From positions 1 through 20,459 of the forward strand of contig JAFZCF010000191.1 in assembly GCA_017552165.1 (NCBI GenBank): DNA of 20,459 nucleotides. The letters are read 5' to 3'. Source of the DNA: Clostridia bacterium. GTDB lineage: Bacteria > Bacillota_A > Clostridia > Oscillospirales > CAG-272. The notes beneath the pieces are model-generated. The model was not told the DNA's origin and ran no database searches. It worked only from the letters and a program-made list of their open reading frames with translations. Of the stretch, positions 1 to 6,681 are shown piece by piece. The position numbers and the translations under genes were made by a program. Position 1 is the first letter of the stretch. The number at the start of each line of letters is the position of its first letter.

Positions 1-24
1 CGGAAAAAGCCGCGTTGAAGAAGT

Positions 25-67
25 AAAAAATTTGCCGGTATCAGGTAAAATATTGCCCGATACCGGC
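25..67 (-). terminator. Rho-independent terminator of tRNA-Pro
   Basis: A perfect 9-bp stem (GCCGGTATC at 34-42 with GATACCGGC at 59-67) encloses a 16-nt loop. On the minus strand it lies just beyond the tRNA 3' end and is followed, three bases later, by six T (30-25). On the plus strand it is followed by TGTTTTT, so it could also stop transcription entering from the left. Confidence 0.75.
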
Positions 68-73
68 TGTTTT

Positions 74-149
74 TGGTCGGAGTGACACGGTTCGAACGTG
101 CGGCATCGTGGTCCCAAACCACGCACTCTACCAGCTGAGTTACACCCCG
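74..149 (-). tRNA. tRNA-Pro (anticodon TGG)
   Basis: The minus strand folds into a complete 76-nt tRNA. The acceptor stem CGGGGTG pairs with CACTCCG (one G-T pair), followed by discriminator A and an encoded CCA (76-74). The D-arm contains CAGCTGGTA, the anticodon stem CGTGG/CCACG encloses the loop TTTGGGA with anticodon TGG, and the T-loop is TTCGAAC. It reads CCA and probably other CCN proline codons. A TATAAT box at 161-156 suggests transcription starting almost at the mature 5' end. A terminator follows directly. All arms are intact, so the gene should be functional. Confidence 0.96.
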
Positions 150-155
150 ATAAGT

Positions 156-183
156 ATTATATTGTTTCTCTGGTTGGGGTCAG
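156..183 (-). promoter_or_regulatory. Likely promoter of the intact tRNA-Pro
   Basis: On the minus strand, CTGACC (183-178) and a perfect TATAAT (161-156) are separated by 16 bp. The -35 box is only a partial match. Expected initiation falls at about 150-149, the mature tRNA 5' end. It would let the intact gene be expressed independently of the upstream promoter at 397-425. Confidence 0.55.
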
Positions 184-231
184 ATAAGTGGTCAAACCCG
201 TTTTTGCTCTGACTCGAACCTCTCGTATTCA

Positions 232-271
232 CCGTTTTTCGGCCGTTTTCGCCGTTTTCCGGCGTTTTTCG
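232..271. repeat. Four degenerate C/G-flanked poly-T units
   Basis: On the plus strand a unit of roughly ten bases, of the form CCG-T(4-5)-CG, occurs four times in a row with small variations. Neighbouring units can pair as short hairpins on the minus strand (for example CGCCG, a loop GAAAA, CGGCG). The array lies where the 3' half of the broken tRNA-Pro would be expected. Its function is unknown; it is too short and irregular for CRISPR. Confidence 0.5.
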
Positions 272-299
272 AGGATGTGGGGCGGAAGCGGTATTTAGT

Positions 300-337
300 T
301 CCCAAAGCACCCGCTCTACCAGCTGAGCCACACCCCG
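300..337 (-). pseudogene. 5' half of a second tRNA-Pro (TGG), truncated
   Basis: On the minus strand, starting at 337, there is an acceptor 5' strand CGGGGTG, a well-paired D-arm (GCTC/GAGC around AGCTGGTA), an anticodon 5' stem GGTGC and the loop TTTGGGA with anticodon TGG. The expected 3' stem GCACC is absent: the sequence continues ACTAA and no variable region or normal T-arm follows. A T-loop-like GGTTCGAGTC lies at 220-211 but its stem does not pair, and ACCCCAACCA at 180-171 could pair with GGGGT of the acceptor. It differs from the intact tRNA-Pro at several positions, with compensated stems, so it is a different paralogue and not a recent copy. It has its own perfect promoter. Confidence 0.7.
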
Positions 338-396
338 GTGAAAATTGAATCGCTGTCGGCGGATCGGTCCGCGGCGCGATCTGCCTCAGCTTCGCT

Positions 397-425
397 ATTA
401 TAATACATGAGCGAAAAAAAGTCAA
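397..425 (-). promoter_or_regulatory. Sigma-A promoter for the tRNA-Pro region
   Basis: On the minus strand, TTGACT (425-420), 17-bp spacer, TATAAT (402-397). The start is expected near 390, about 50 bases before the truncated tRNA-Pro. The promoter has been kept intact although the first gene downstream is broken; transcripts would run on into the intact tRNA-Pro. Confidence 0.85.
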
Positions 426-502
426 GATTTGACGGGGAGGCGACGTTTAAGCGGGCGGCGCGCGTGAAATCGTCCCCCGCGCGCCATACTCCCGCGCTCG
501 GA

Positions 503-531
503 TTGACTTTTACGCCGTGCGGGGTTATAAT
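503..531 (+). promoter_or_regulatory. Sigma-A promoter of the seven-gene operon
   Basis: TTGACT (503-508), 17-bp spacer, TATAAT (526-531); start expected near 538, giving a leader of about 43 bases before the GH32 gene. It is the only clear promoter before the densely packed genes ending at 6530. No obvious operator or cre-like catabolite site was recognised around it. Confidence 0.85.
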
Positions 532-580
532 ATTTTAACAGGAACGAAACTGTCAACGCAGGGACGGAAAGGCATTTAAC

Positions 581-2185
581 ATGAAAAGGATCAGATTTTT
601 GACAAACGATACGAAACCGGTTTTTTCGAATGATGAAGCGGAGCAGCTGAAGGAACTAGACGTCTCCGACGTGCTTGAGATTTACCGGGAAAACCGCGCC
701 GAGCTGGCCGGCGATCCCTTCTGCCCGAAATATCACTTCGTCGCGCCGGTCGGATATCTCCACGACCCGAACGGTCTCTGCTTCTGGCGCGGAAAATGGC
801 ATCTGTTTTATCAGCACGTCTACGAGGAAAACACCGCCGACGGGCTCTCGGGATCGTCCATTTGCTGGGGACACGTCGTCAGCGATGACCTCATACACTG
901 GACCGACCTGCCGGACGCGATATATCCCGGGCCGGATATCTCGTGCTGGTCCGGCGCCGTCCTCGTGGAAGAGGATCGCGTCATCGCGGCGTATTACGGG
1001 CTTTATTCCGGGATAGTCGTCGCCGTTTCAAGCGACCCGCTGCTGCTCAACTGGGAAAAATACGGCACCGTCATCCCCGAACGCGACGCTGACGGAAACC
1101 CCGTTCCCTTCCCCGTTTACGACCCCTGCATCTTCAAAGAGGGAAAGTACTATTACATCCTGAGCGGCGGAGCGGAATACGACGAAAAGACAAAACACAA
1201 TCACCGGCAGACCTTCCTTCTCCGCTCGGAAGACCTGCGGAACTGGGAATACCGGCATCCGTTTATCGAAAACGACAACTACGGCGGCGTCGGTGACGAC
1301 GGCTCGTGTCCTTATTTCATAGACATAGGTGAGAAAGAGGACGGGAGGAAACTCTACATCCATTTCAGCCACATTTCGGGCTCTGCCTACGCCATCGGGG
1401 AGTTTGACGGGGAACGCGAAAAGTTCACGGTCCTCGGTGGCGGTAAGTTCAGCAGCGGCCACTGGTCGGGAGGCGGCCCCCACGCGCCGTCCTGCTATCC
1501 CGACGGCAAAGGCGGCGCCGTCGTGATTTTCAACATGAACCGTCCCTCTCTGAGCTATTTCCCGATTATGAGCCTGCCGGAGACGATAAAGCTCACCGGA
1601 CCGGGCAAAAATGAAGCTGATATCGACGTCGCCGAAAGCGTTCATTCCCTTCGCGGGCGGCGCACGGAGGCGGCGCCTCGCGTGATAAAGGCGGGCGAGA
1701 CGTTCTTGCCCGACGGCTTCTCGGGAGACTGTATCGAGCTGCGCCTCGAGGCAAGGATCGGGTATCACAAAGCTCTCGAGCTGAACGTCCTCCGCTCTCC
1801 CGACGCAAAGGAGTATGCAAATATCACTGTCTTCCGCAGCGGCGGCACCACGAATCCCGATCTCAAGGACCCCGCGGTCCTCGAAAGCGGACAGAACACC
1901 ATAGTTACGGCCGACGCTTCTCACGTCGGTCTCGCCGGCGACGGGGCAAGGACGATACGCCCGCCCGAAGTCTGCGCCGTCCCTCTCACCGAGGGCGAGA
2001 ACGTCGTGCTCGACGTTTTCATCGACAAATGCATCCTTGAGGTGTTCGTGAACGGCAAGCGCTCGCTTCTGCAAAGCGTTTATCCGTCGCCCGAAGGGCG
2101 CGGAGTCAGCGTTTCGGCGCTCGGCGGCGATGCCGAGATCGTTTCGCTCGACATGTGGGAGATGAAATCGTATCATGAAAAATGA
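581..2185 (+). CDS. Glycoside hydrolase family 32 (fructosidase-like)
   Basis: A 534-residue cytoplasmic protein (no signal peptide) of the GH32 family, which hydrolyses beta-fructosides such as sucrose, sucrose-6-phosphate or short fructans. The N-terminal five-bladed propeller carries the nucleophile motif LHDPNG (Asp62), WGHVVSDDLIHW and CWSGA. The C-terminal beta-sandwich contains LEVFVNG (486-492). Two classic motifs are changed: RDP is YDP (Asp181 kept), and the Glu-Cys acid/base motif reads DDGSCPYF, with Ser242 where Glu is usual. From memory, a subgroup of GH32 proteins carries this SCPYF form, so it may be a distinct subfamily and not a dead enzyme; the true acid/base and substrate are uncertain. 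The start is supported by GGAAAGG eight bases upstream. It is first in a seven-gene operon, and no sugar transporter or regulator is adjacent. Confidence 0.9.
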   Translation: MKRIRFLTNDTKPVFSNDEAEQLKELDVSDVLEIYRENRAELAGDPFCPKYHFVAPVGYLHDPNGLCFWRGKWHLFYQHVYEENTADGLSGSSICWGHVVSDDLIHWTDLPDAIYPGPDISCWSGAVLVEEDRVIAAYYGLYSGIVVAVSSDPLLLNWEKYGTVIPERDADGNPVPFPVYDPCIFKEGKYYYILSGGAEYDEKTKHNHRQTFLLRSEDLRNWEYRHPFIENDNYGGVGDDGSCPYFIDIGEKEDGRKLYIHFSHISGSAYAIGEFDGEREKFTVLGGGKFSSGHWSGGGPHAPSCYPDGKGGAVVIFNMNRPSLSYFPIMSLPETIKLTGPGKNEADIDVAESVHSLRGRRTEAAPRVIKAGETFLPDGFSGDCIELRLEARIGYHKALELNVLRSPDAKEYANITVFRSGGTTNPDLKDPAVLESGQNTIVTADASHVGLAGDGARTIRPPEVCAVPLTEGENVVLDVFIDKCILEVFVNGKRSLLQSVYPSPEGRGVSVSALGGDAEIVSLDMWEMKSYHEK

Positions 2186-2197
2186 TCTCTGCGGAAC

Positions 2198-2202
2198 GGA
2201 GG
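2198..2202 (+). promoter_or_regulatory. Ribosome binding site fixing the sirtuin GTG start
   Basis: GGAGG eight bases before GTG 2211. The alternative ATG at 2175 has only a distant GGAG and would overlap the upstream gene. Confidence 0.7.
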
Positions 2203-2210
2203 AATTGACC

Positions 2211-2948
2211 GTGCGTGACGATATTGCAAAATTAAAAGAGCTTGTTGACGGCTCCGACAACATCGTTTTCTTCGGCGGAGCGGGAGTTTCCACCGAGAGC
2301 GGGATCCCGGATTTCAGGAGCGTTGACGGCCTGTACCGACAGAAGTTTGCGTATCCTCCCGAGACTATCCTGAGCCACAGCTTCTACGTGAGCCACAAAG
2401 CCGAATTCTATGACTTTTACCGTGCGAAAATGCTCGCGCTCGACGCTTTGCCGAACGCCGCGCATATAAAGCTCGCGGAATGGGAAAAGGCCGGCAAGCT
2501 CAGGGCGGTCATAACCCAGAACATCGACGGCCTCCACCAGAAGGCGGGCAGCAAAGAGGTGCTCGAACTGCACGGCAGCGTACTGCGAAACTACTGCGAG
2601 CGATGCGGCAGATTCTACGGCGTCGAGGCCGTGACTGGGTCGGAAGGCGTGCCGAAATGCGTCTGCGGCGGCGATATAAAGCCGGACGTGGTGCTCTACG
2701 AGGAAGCCCTGGACGACAACGTCGTTGCGAAGGCCGTGAATTACATCCGACGGGCGGATATGCTCATAATCGGGGGAACGTCGCTGACGGTTTATCCCGC
2801 GGCAGGGCTCGTAAGATATTACCGCGGACACAAGCTCGTCGTCATCAACAAAGGAAATGTGGGACAGGATCTCGGCGCCGATCTCGTTATCGACGGCCCC
2901 ATCGGCGCGATAATGAGTCAGATTCAGCTGGCCGGCGCGGATACCTGA
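2211..2948 (+). CDS. Sir2-family NAD-dependent protein deacylase
   Basis: A sirtuin of 245 residues, which removes acyl groups from lysines using NAD+ and yields nicotinamide and O-acyl-ADP-ribose. Visible motifs, numbered from GTG 2211: NAD-binding [15 protein letters not shown] (23-37), TQNID (102-106), catalytic His121 in LHGS, a zinc site Cys129-x2-Cys132-x17-Cys150-x-Cys152, and [12 protein letters not shown] (188-199). Length and motifs fit a complete bacterial sirtuin resembling Thermotoga Sir2. GTG 2211 is preferred to ATG 2175 because GGAGG lies eight bases before it; the ATG would add 12 residues. It sits 25 bases after the GH32 gene and shares an operon with a double GNAT acetyltransferase, which suggests a possible acetylation/deacetylation pairing (inference). 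Confidence 0.95.
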   Translation: MRDDIAKLKELVDGSDNIVFFGGAGVSTESGIPDFRSVDGLYRQKFAYPPETILSHSFYVSHKAEFYDFYRAKMLALDALPNAAHIKLAEWEKAGKLRAVITQNIDGLHQKAGSKEVLELHGSVLRNYCERCGRFYGVEAVTGSEGVPKCVCGGDIKPDVVLYEEALDDNVVAKAVNYIRRADMLIIGGTSLTVYPAAGLVRYYRGHKLVVINKGNVGQDLGADLVIDGPIGAIMSQIQLAGADT

Positions 2949-2965
2949 GATTAACAGTAAAGAGA

Positions 2966-3574
2966 ATGAAAAAATCCGACAAAAACGGGCGCGCCGCGAG
3001 CGCGCCGGAGACGTTTTTCACCTGTGACAGAGCCGAGTGGCGGAGGTATCTCGAAAACAGATTCGAGTCCTCGCGTGAGATTTGGTTCGTATTCCCGACG
3101 AAAGCGTCGGGCGAAAAAGGTATCTCGTACAACGACGCGGTAGAGGAAGCGCTCTGCTTCGGATGGATAGACGGCAGAGCCGGCACCCTCGACGAAACGC
3201 ATCATATCCGCCGCTTCACGCCGAGACGGAAAGGAAGCGCCTATTCCCGGCCGAATATCGAGCGCCTGATACGCATGGACTCCCTCGGCCTAATTCATCC
3301 GAAAATCAGGGAAAGCGTCCTCCCGATTATCAGCGCGCCGTTCGTTTTTCCGCAGGATATAATCGACGAGCTGAAACGCGATCCGTCGGTCTGGGAAAAC
3401 TACCGGCGTTTTCCGGAACCGTACAAACGCATACGCGTCGCATATATCGACGCCGCGAGAAAGCGTCCGGACGAATTCTGCAAGCGCCTGAACAGTTTTA
3501 TCGAAAAGACGCGGCTCGGAAAGATGATAACCGGCTACGGCGGGATCGGCGAATACTACGATGAAAGAAAATGA
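2966..3574 (+). CDS. YdeI/OmdA-like protein
   Basis: A 202-residue soluble protein resembling the YdeI/OmpD-associated (bacteriocin-protection, OmdA) family. The N-terminal half has the family signature: an EWRRYLE segment, IWFVFPTKASGEKGISY, then DAVEEALCFGWIDG (about 53-66) and FTPRRKGSAYS. The C-terminal part has the WENYRRFPEPYKR segment and a basic helix with DAARKR. Members have been linked to stress and antimicrobial-peptide resistance, but no biochemical reaction is firmly established. ATG 2966 is the first start that begins just before the conserved domain; the reading frame is open further upstream, but that stretch overlaps the sirtuin and is not protein-like. The ribosome site is weak (AAAGAGA), so translation may depend on coupling to the sirtuin, whose stop is 17 bases upstream. 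Confidence 0.85.
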   Translation: MKKSDKNGRAASAPETFFTCDRAEWRRYLENRFESSREIWFVFPTKASGEKGISYNDAVEEALCFGWIDGRAGTLDETHHIRRFTPRRKGSAYSRPNIERLIRMDSLGLIHPKIRESVLPIISAPFVFPQDIIDELKRDPSVWENYRRFPEPYKRIRVAYIDAARKRPDEFCKRLNSFIEKTRLGKMITGYGGIGEYYDERK

Positions 3575-4604
3575 GATAAGAACCGAACGGCTCACATTAA
3601 GGCCTTTCAGAGAATCGGATTACGACGACCTATATGAGTTTCTGTCGCAGCTCCGTGACGACGAGTTTGAGGGATATCCCGGAATAACGTATGAAAACTG
3701 CGCCGATCACATGAGACAGCGCGTCGGCTCGGACGAGTTTTTTGCCGTTGAGCTTGCCGGAACCGGCAAAGTCATCGGAAACGTTTACTGCGGAAAAAGG
3801 GATTTCGGGGCAAAAGAGGTCGGATATATCATAAACGCGAGCTACCGCCGAAAAGGCTACGCGTTCGAGGCGCTTTCCGCCGTTATCGAACATGAATTCG
3901 GCAAAGGAGTTCACAGAATCTACGCCGAGTGCGACCCGCAGAACGTCAGCTCCCGGAATCTTCTCGAAAAAACCGGCCTCAGGCGCGAGGCGCATCTCAG
4001 GAAGAACGTTTTTTTCCGCAGGGACGAAAACGGTAACCCGGTATGGAAGGACACTTACGTTTACGCCATGACGGAGGACGAATACAAAAGAAGCAGAAAG
4101 CAGAGCATCATTGAGCCGGACACACTCTGCATCAGAAAATTTGAAAAAGACGACGTCCCGATGGTTATTGAGTTTGAGCGAGAGCTCCGAAGGCAGGAGC
4201 CGGACACCTTTTTCTGGGATCCCGACGATACGTACGCCGGGCATCTGAAACGGAGTTTTGACGATCCGCGGTTCAATACAGCCATGTCGTTCATTGCGGT
4301 CAGGGACGGCAAGGTGATAGGCAGAATCGACGCTTCACTGATAAGCAGCAGGAGCGACGCGGCCTGTTTCGGCGCGTATCTCGACTGGATCTGCGTGCTG
4401 AAAAGCGAAAGGCACAACAAAGTCGGGCAGGAACTGCTAAACGCGCTGAGAGCCGAGTGCAGGGAACGCGGCGTCGGTCTGCTGATCGCGCTGACTGCCG
4501 GCAACGATGAGGCGCAGAGTTTTTATAAAAGCGTTGAGGGAGCCTCTCTTCACGACACCGGCATCTGGATCGATATCGCAGAGAACGATTCTAATGAGAA
4601 ATGA
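3561..4604 (+). CDS. Tandem GNAT-family N-acetyltransferase
   Basis: A 347-residue protein made of two GNAT domains. Domain 1 (about 1-178) is of RimJ/RimL type: IRTERLTLRPFRESDYDD at the start, acetyl-CoA pyrophosphate loop YRRKGYA (about 95-101) and ENVSSRNLLEKTG-like helix region (here NVSSRNLLEKTGL). Domain 2 (about 181-347) begins with LCIRKFEKDDVP and has DGKVIG and a loop region ERHNKVGQELL, where the usual glycine or alanine after G-x is Gln, so cofactor binding is less certain. Substrate may be a protein N-terminus, lysine or small amine. The start overlaps the YdeI-like gene by 14 bases, implying translational coupling. The duplicated arrangement could be one catalytic and one recognition domain (inference). 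Confidence 0.88.
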   Translation: MKENEIRTERLTLRPFRESDYDDLYEFLSQLRDDEFEGYPGITYENCADHMRQRVGSDEFFAVELAGTGKVIGNVYCGKRDFGAKEVGYIINASYRRKGYAFEALSAVIEHEFGKGVHRIYAECDPQNVSSRNLLEKTGLRREAHLRKNVFFRRDENGNPVWKDTYVYAMTEDEYKRSRKQSIIEPDTLCIRKFEKDDVPMVIEFERELRRQEPDTFFWDPDDTYAGHLKRSFDDPRFNTAMSFIAVRDGKVIGRIDASLISSRSDAACFGAYLDWICVLKSERHNKVGQELLNALRAECRERGVGLLIALTAGNDEAQSFYKSVEGASLHDTGIWIDIAENDSNEK

Positions 4605-4617
4605 GCACTGAGGAAAA

Positions 4618-5436
4618 ATGGATTATATCGAAGATTTCTACAACAGCTACGACGAGGACTCGCGTCTGACATCGCGGCGCGGTCAGGTCGAATATCTGAC
4701 CACAATGAAGTATATCGGCGAGTGCCTTGACGGAGTGAAAGACCCCTCGATCCTCGAAATTGGCGCTGGGACGGGCAGATACAGCGTGACTCTCGCAAAA
4801 CAGGGCTTTGACGTGACGGCGGTCGAGCTCGTCGACCACAATCTCGAGCTGCTCCGCTCAAAGCTTGACGGCTCGGAGCCGATCAGAACGATAAAAGGCA
4901 ACGCGCTCGACCTATCGTTCCTTCGGGACGGGACCTTTGACCTCACCATGCTGCTTGGACCTATGTATCATCTGTTCACACGGGAGGACAAGCTCCAGGC
5001 GCTTTCGGAGGCCGTCAGAGTGACGAAACCGGGCGGCTGTATTCTCGTCGCCTACTGTATGAACGAGCCGACGGTGATACAGTACGTCTTCGGCGGGGAT
5101 CACCTCAAAGAGATAACCGAACGCCGGCTCCTTACGTCCGACTGGCACTGCGTGAGCTGTCCGAGCGAGGTTTTCGACCTTGTCCGCACAGAGGACATCG
5201 CGTCGCTCGACGCGGAAATGCCCGTTACGCGCGTCAAGCTCGTCGCCTCCGACGGAGCGACAAAATATTACAGAGAAATGGTCGACTCGATGGACGACGA
5301 AACGTTCGGGAGCTGGATGGACTATCATTTCACGATATGCGAACGTCAGGACCTTATCGGAGCATCGCACCATACGCTCGACATCCTCCGGAAAAACGGA
5401 GCGGAAAGTCCGGCCGGCGCGGCCTCGCGGAGGTGA
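4618..5436 (+). CDS. Class I SAM-dependent methyltransferase
   Basis: A 272-residue Rossmann-fold methyltransferase. Motif I is ILEIGAGTGRY (45-55), the acidic residue at the end of strand 2 is Glu70 in VTAVE, and GNALDL (94-99) and FDLTMLLGPMYHLF (107-120) match motifs II and IV of small-molecule methyltransferases; VTKPGG marks the following strand-helix turn. The substrate cannot be read from the sequence. The C-terminal segment contains SWMDYHFTICERQDLIG, as in many Bacillota relatives annotated only as class I methyltransferases. The start has GAGGAAAA directly before it, 13 bases after the acetyltransferase stop, so both are probably co-transcribed. Confidence 0.92.
   Translation: MDYIEDFYNSYDEDSRLTSRRGQVEYLTTMKYIGECLDGVKDPSILEIGAGTGRYSVTLAKQGFDVTAVELVDHNLELLRSKLDGSEPIRTIKGNALDLSFLRDGTFDLTMLLGPMYHLFTREDKLQALSEAVRVTKPGGCILVAYCMNEPTVIQYVFGGDHLKEITERRLLTSDWHCVSCPSEVFDLVRTEDIASLDAEMPVTRVKLVASDGATKYYREMVDSMDDETFGSWMDYHFTICERQDLIGASHHTLDILRKNGAESPAGAASRR
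5429..5433 (+). promoter_or_regulatory. Ribosome binding site fixing the TTG start at 5441
   Basis: GGAGG overlaps the end of the methyltransferase gene (stop TGA at 5434-5436) and lies seven bases before TTG 5441. No ATG or GTG competes near it in this frame. Confidence 0.7.
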
Positions 5437-5440
5437 CGGC

Positions 5441-5926
5441 TTGCACTTCGGATTTTCATACGTCGGGCTGATATTTCTTATCATGCTGTTCGTCCCGAAC
5501 ATACTGTGGACGAAAAACCAGCCGAAAGATTATGAAAAATACTCAAAAAACGAGAATAAAGTCCTGCTGATTCTCGAACGTATCGGCGAGGTTTCGGTTT
5601 CCTGCCTTGTCCTGATCTTCAGCGATTTCAACGTGCAGGGCGCAGATTTCCGGCTTTTGTGGCTCGCGGCGGCGCTTGTGTGCATGATTCTGTACGAAAT
5701 ATTCTGGATCAGATACTTCCGCAGCGAAAAAACCATGAAGGATTTTTACCGCGGCATCGCGGGCGTACCCGTCGCCGGCGCGACGCTGCCCGTCATCGCC
5801 GTCCTTCTCATCGCCGTGTACGGGAAGAATCCGTTTCTGTTCATAGCGGGGACGGTCCTCGGGATAGGGCATATCGGGATACATCTCGCTCATAAAAAAG
5901 AATGTGACTCCGCGGAGGGAGAATAA
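5441..5926 (+). CDS. Five-helix integral membrane protein, unknown function
   Basis: A 161-residue membrane protein with about five predicted helices (near 5-23, 46-63, 74-95, 113-131 and 134-152). Recognisable segments are LWTKNQPKDYEKY after helix 1, a charged FRSEKTMKDFY before helix 4, and GIGHIGIHLAHKKE at the C-terminus. Similar proteins are common in Bacillota but I know of no assigned function. TTG 5441 is chosen because GGAGG lies seven bases upstream and the protein-like sequence begins there; the frame continues upstream only as a shadow of the methyltransferase gene. Four bases separate it from the previous stop and one base from the next start, so it belongs firmly to the operon. 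Confidence 0.85.
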   Translation: MHFGFSYVGLIFLIMLFVPNILWTKNQPKDYEKYSKNENKVLLILERIGEVSVSCLVLIFSDFNVQGADFRLLWLAAALVCMILYEIFWIRYFRSEKTMKDFYRGIAGVPVAGATLPVIAVLLIAVYGKNPFLFIAGTVLGIGHIGIHLAHKKECDSAEGE

Positions 5927-5927
5927 A

Positions 5928-6530
5928 ATGGCAAATCTGATCGTCGTATGCGGCCCGCAGGCCGTGGGCAAAATGACGGTGGCGGAGCATCTGAGAGACA
6001 AGCTCCGCTACAACATGATGATGAATCACGACAGTATAGAGATCTCGGACAGGATATTCGGCTTTGCAACGCTTTCGCAGAAGGAATTCAACGCGGTTTT
6101 CAGAGAAAAAGCGTTCGAGATAGCCGTGAAAAACGGCGTGGATCTTATCTTCACATACGTCTGCGCTTTCGATATGCAGGAGGAGCGCGACTATCTTACG
6201 GGGCTATGCCGGCTTTTCACCGAAAACGGCGGGGAGTTCTATTTCGTCGAACTGAGCGCCGATTTCGAAACCAGACTGGCTAGGAACGAAACTCCGCACA
6301 GAATGGAACGCAAAGCGTCAAAGCGGGACGTTTCGTGGAGCAGAGCGAATCTCATCGAAGACGCGGAAAACCACCGCCTGAACTCGGCGGAGGGGGAAAC
6401 GTGGTTCAAAAATCACATCAAGATCGACAACACCGATCTTCCCCCGGATAAAGTCGCCGATATCGTTATAGAATCGTTCGGCCTGATCCCTGACGAAAAA
6501 GAAGAAAAGGAATACCGCTACGGCGTGTAA
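5928..6530 (+). CDS. P-loop NTPase, small-molecule-kinase-like
   Basis: A 200-residue soluble protein with an N-terminal P-loop GPQAVGKMT (9-17), strand-like DLIFTYVCAFD (about 72-82) in the Walker B region, and an arginine-rich lid-like region (LARNETPHRMERKASKRD). It resembles adenylate- or shikimate-kinase-like AAA proteins annotated only as ATP-binding. The Walker A residue after Lys is Met, followed by Thr17, instead of the usual Ser/Thr; I recall GKM/GKL variants in this family, so activity is possible. ATG 5928 follows GGAGGGAGAATAAA and is preferred to the earlier ATG at 5904, which lacks a ribosome site and overlaps the membrane gene. It is the last gene of the operon; no clear terminator follows before the rpsB promoter. 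Confidence 0.82.
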   Translation: MANLIVVCGPQAVGKMTVAEHLRDKLRYNMMMNHDSIEISDRIFGFATLSQKEFNAVFREKAFEIAVKNGVDLIFTYVCAFDMQEERDYLTGLCRLFTENGGEFYFVELSADFETRLARNETPHRMERKASKRDVSWSRANLIEDAENHRLNSAEGETWFKNHIKIDNTDLPPDKVADIVIESFGLIPDEKEEKEYRYGV

Positions 6531-6563
6531 GTTGTTAACAAACTGTAAATTATGGCCAGCGTA

Positions 6564-6592
6564 TTGACAAAATAAATACGGTTTGATATAAT
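6564..6592 (+). promoter_or_regulatory. Consensus sigma-A promoter of rpsB-tsf
   Basis: TTGACA (6564-6569), 17-bp spacer, TATAAT (6587-6592) with a TG one base before the -10 box (extended -10). Both hexamers are perfect, as expected for a ribosomal protein operon. Start near 6599. Confidence 0.93.
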
Positions 6593-6598
6593 TTCACG

Positions 6599-6667
6599 CT
6601 GGTTTAATACGCACACGGCGGCACTTCGGTGAACTATACTTTTTCCGTCATGGAGGCAGAACCGAAG
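6599..6667 (+). promoter_or_regulatory. 5' leader of rpsB, possible regulatory RNA
   Basis: About 80 bases separate the expected transcript start from the rpsB start. They include a UUCG-capped hairpin (CAC-TTCG-GTG near 6622-6631), flanking ACGG and CCGT segments that could pair around it, and a GGAGG (6652-6656) too far from the start to serve rpsB. Ribosomal protein S2 represses its own leader in some bacteria; I cannot match this sequence to a described S2 leader. Confidence 0.3.
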
Positions 6668-6681
6668 AAAGGATGACAAAA

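Noticed and set aside
232..271. Short repeats as a CRISPR array
   Set aside because: Units are about ten bases, degenerate and without spacers, and no cas gene is nearby.
152..300. Group I intron in the broken tRNA-Pro
   Set aside because: The intervening sequence is only about 120-150 bases, shows no intron core that I can recognise, and no properly pairing 3' exon follows.
2175..2210. ATG start for the sirtuin
   Set aside because: Its ribosome site is poor and it overlaps the GH32 gene; GTG 2211 has GGAGG at ideal spacing and begins close to the conserved domain.
1028..2293. Long open frame on the minus strand opposite the GH32 gene
   Set aside because: It overlaps a well-supported GH32 coding region, has no ribosome site or recognisable domain, and is explained by GC-rich codon use on the other strand.
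2480..2965. Upstream extension of the YdeI-like frame into the sirtuin gene
   Set aside because: The extension is arginine-rich, out-of-frame translation of the sirtuin; conserved sequence starts at ATG 2966.
6531..6563. Terminator after the P-loop gene
   Set aside because: Only a small palindrome around GTTAAC is present, with no GC stem or T-run, so read-through into rpsB-tsf cannot be excluded.
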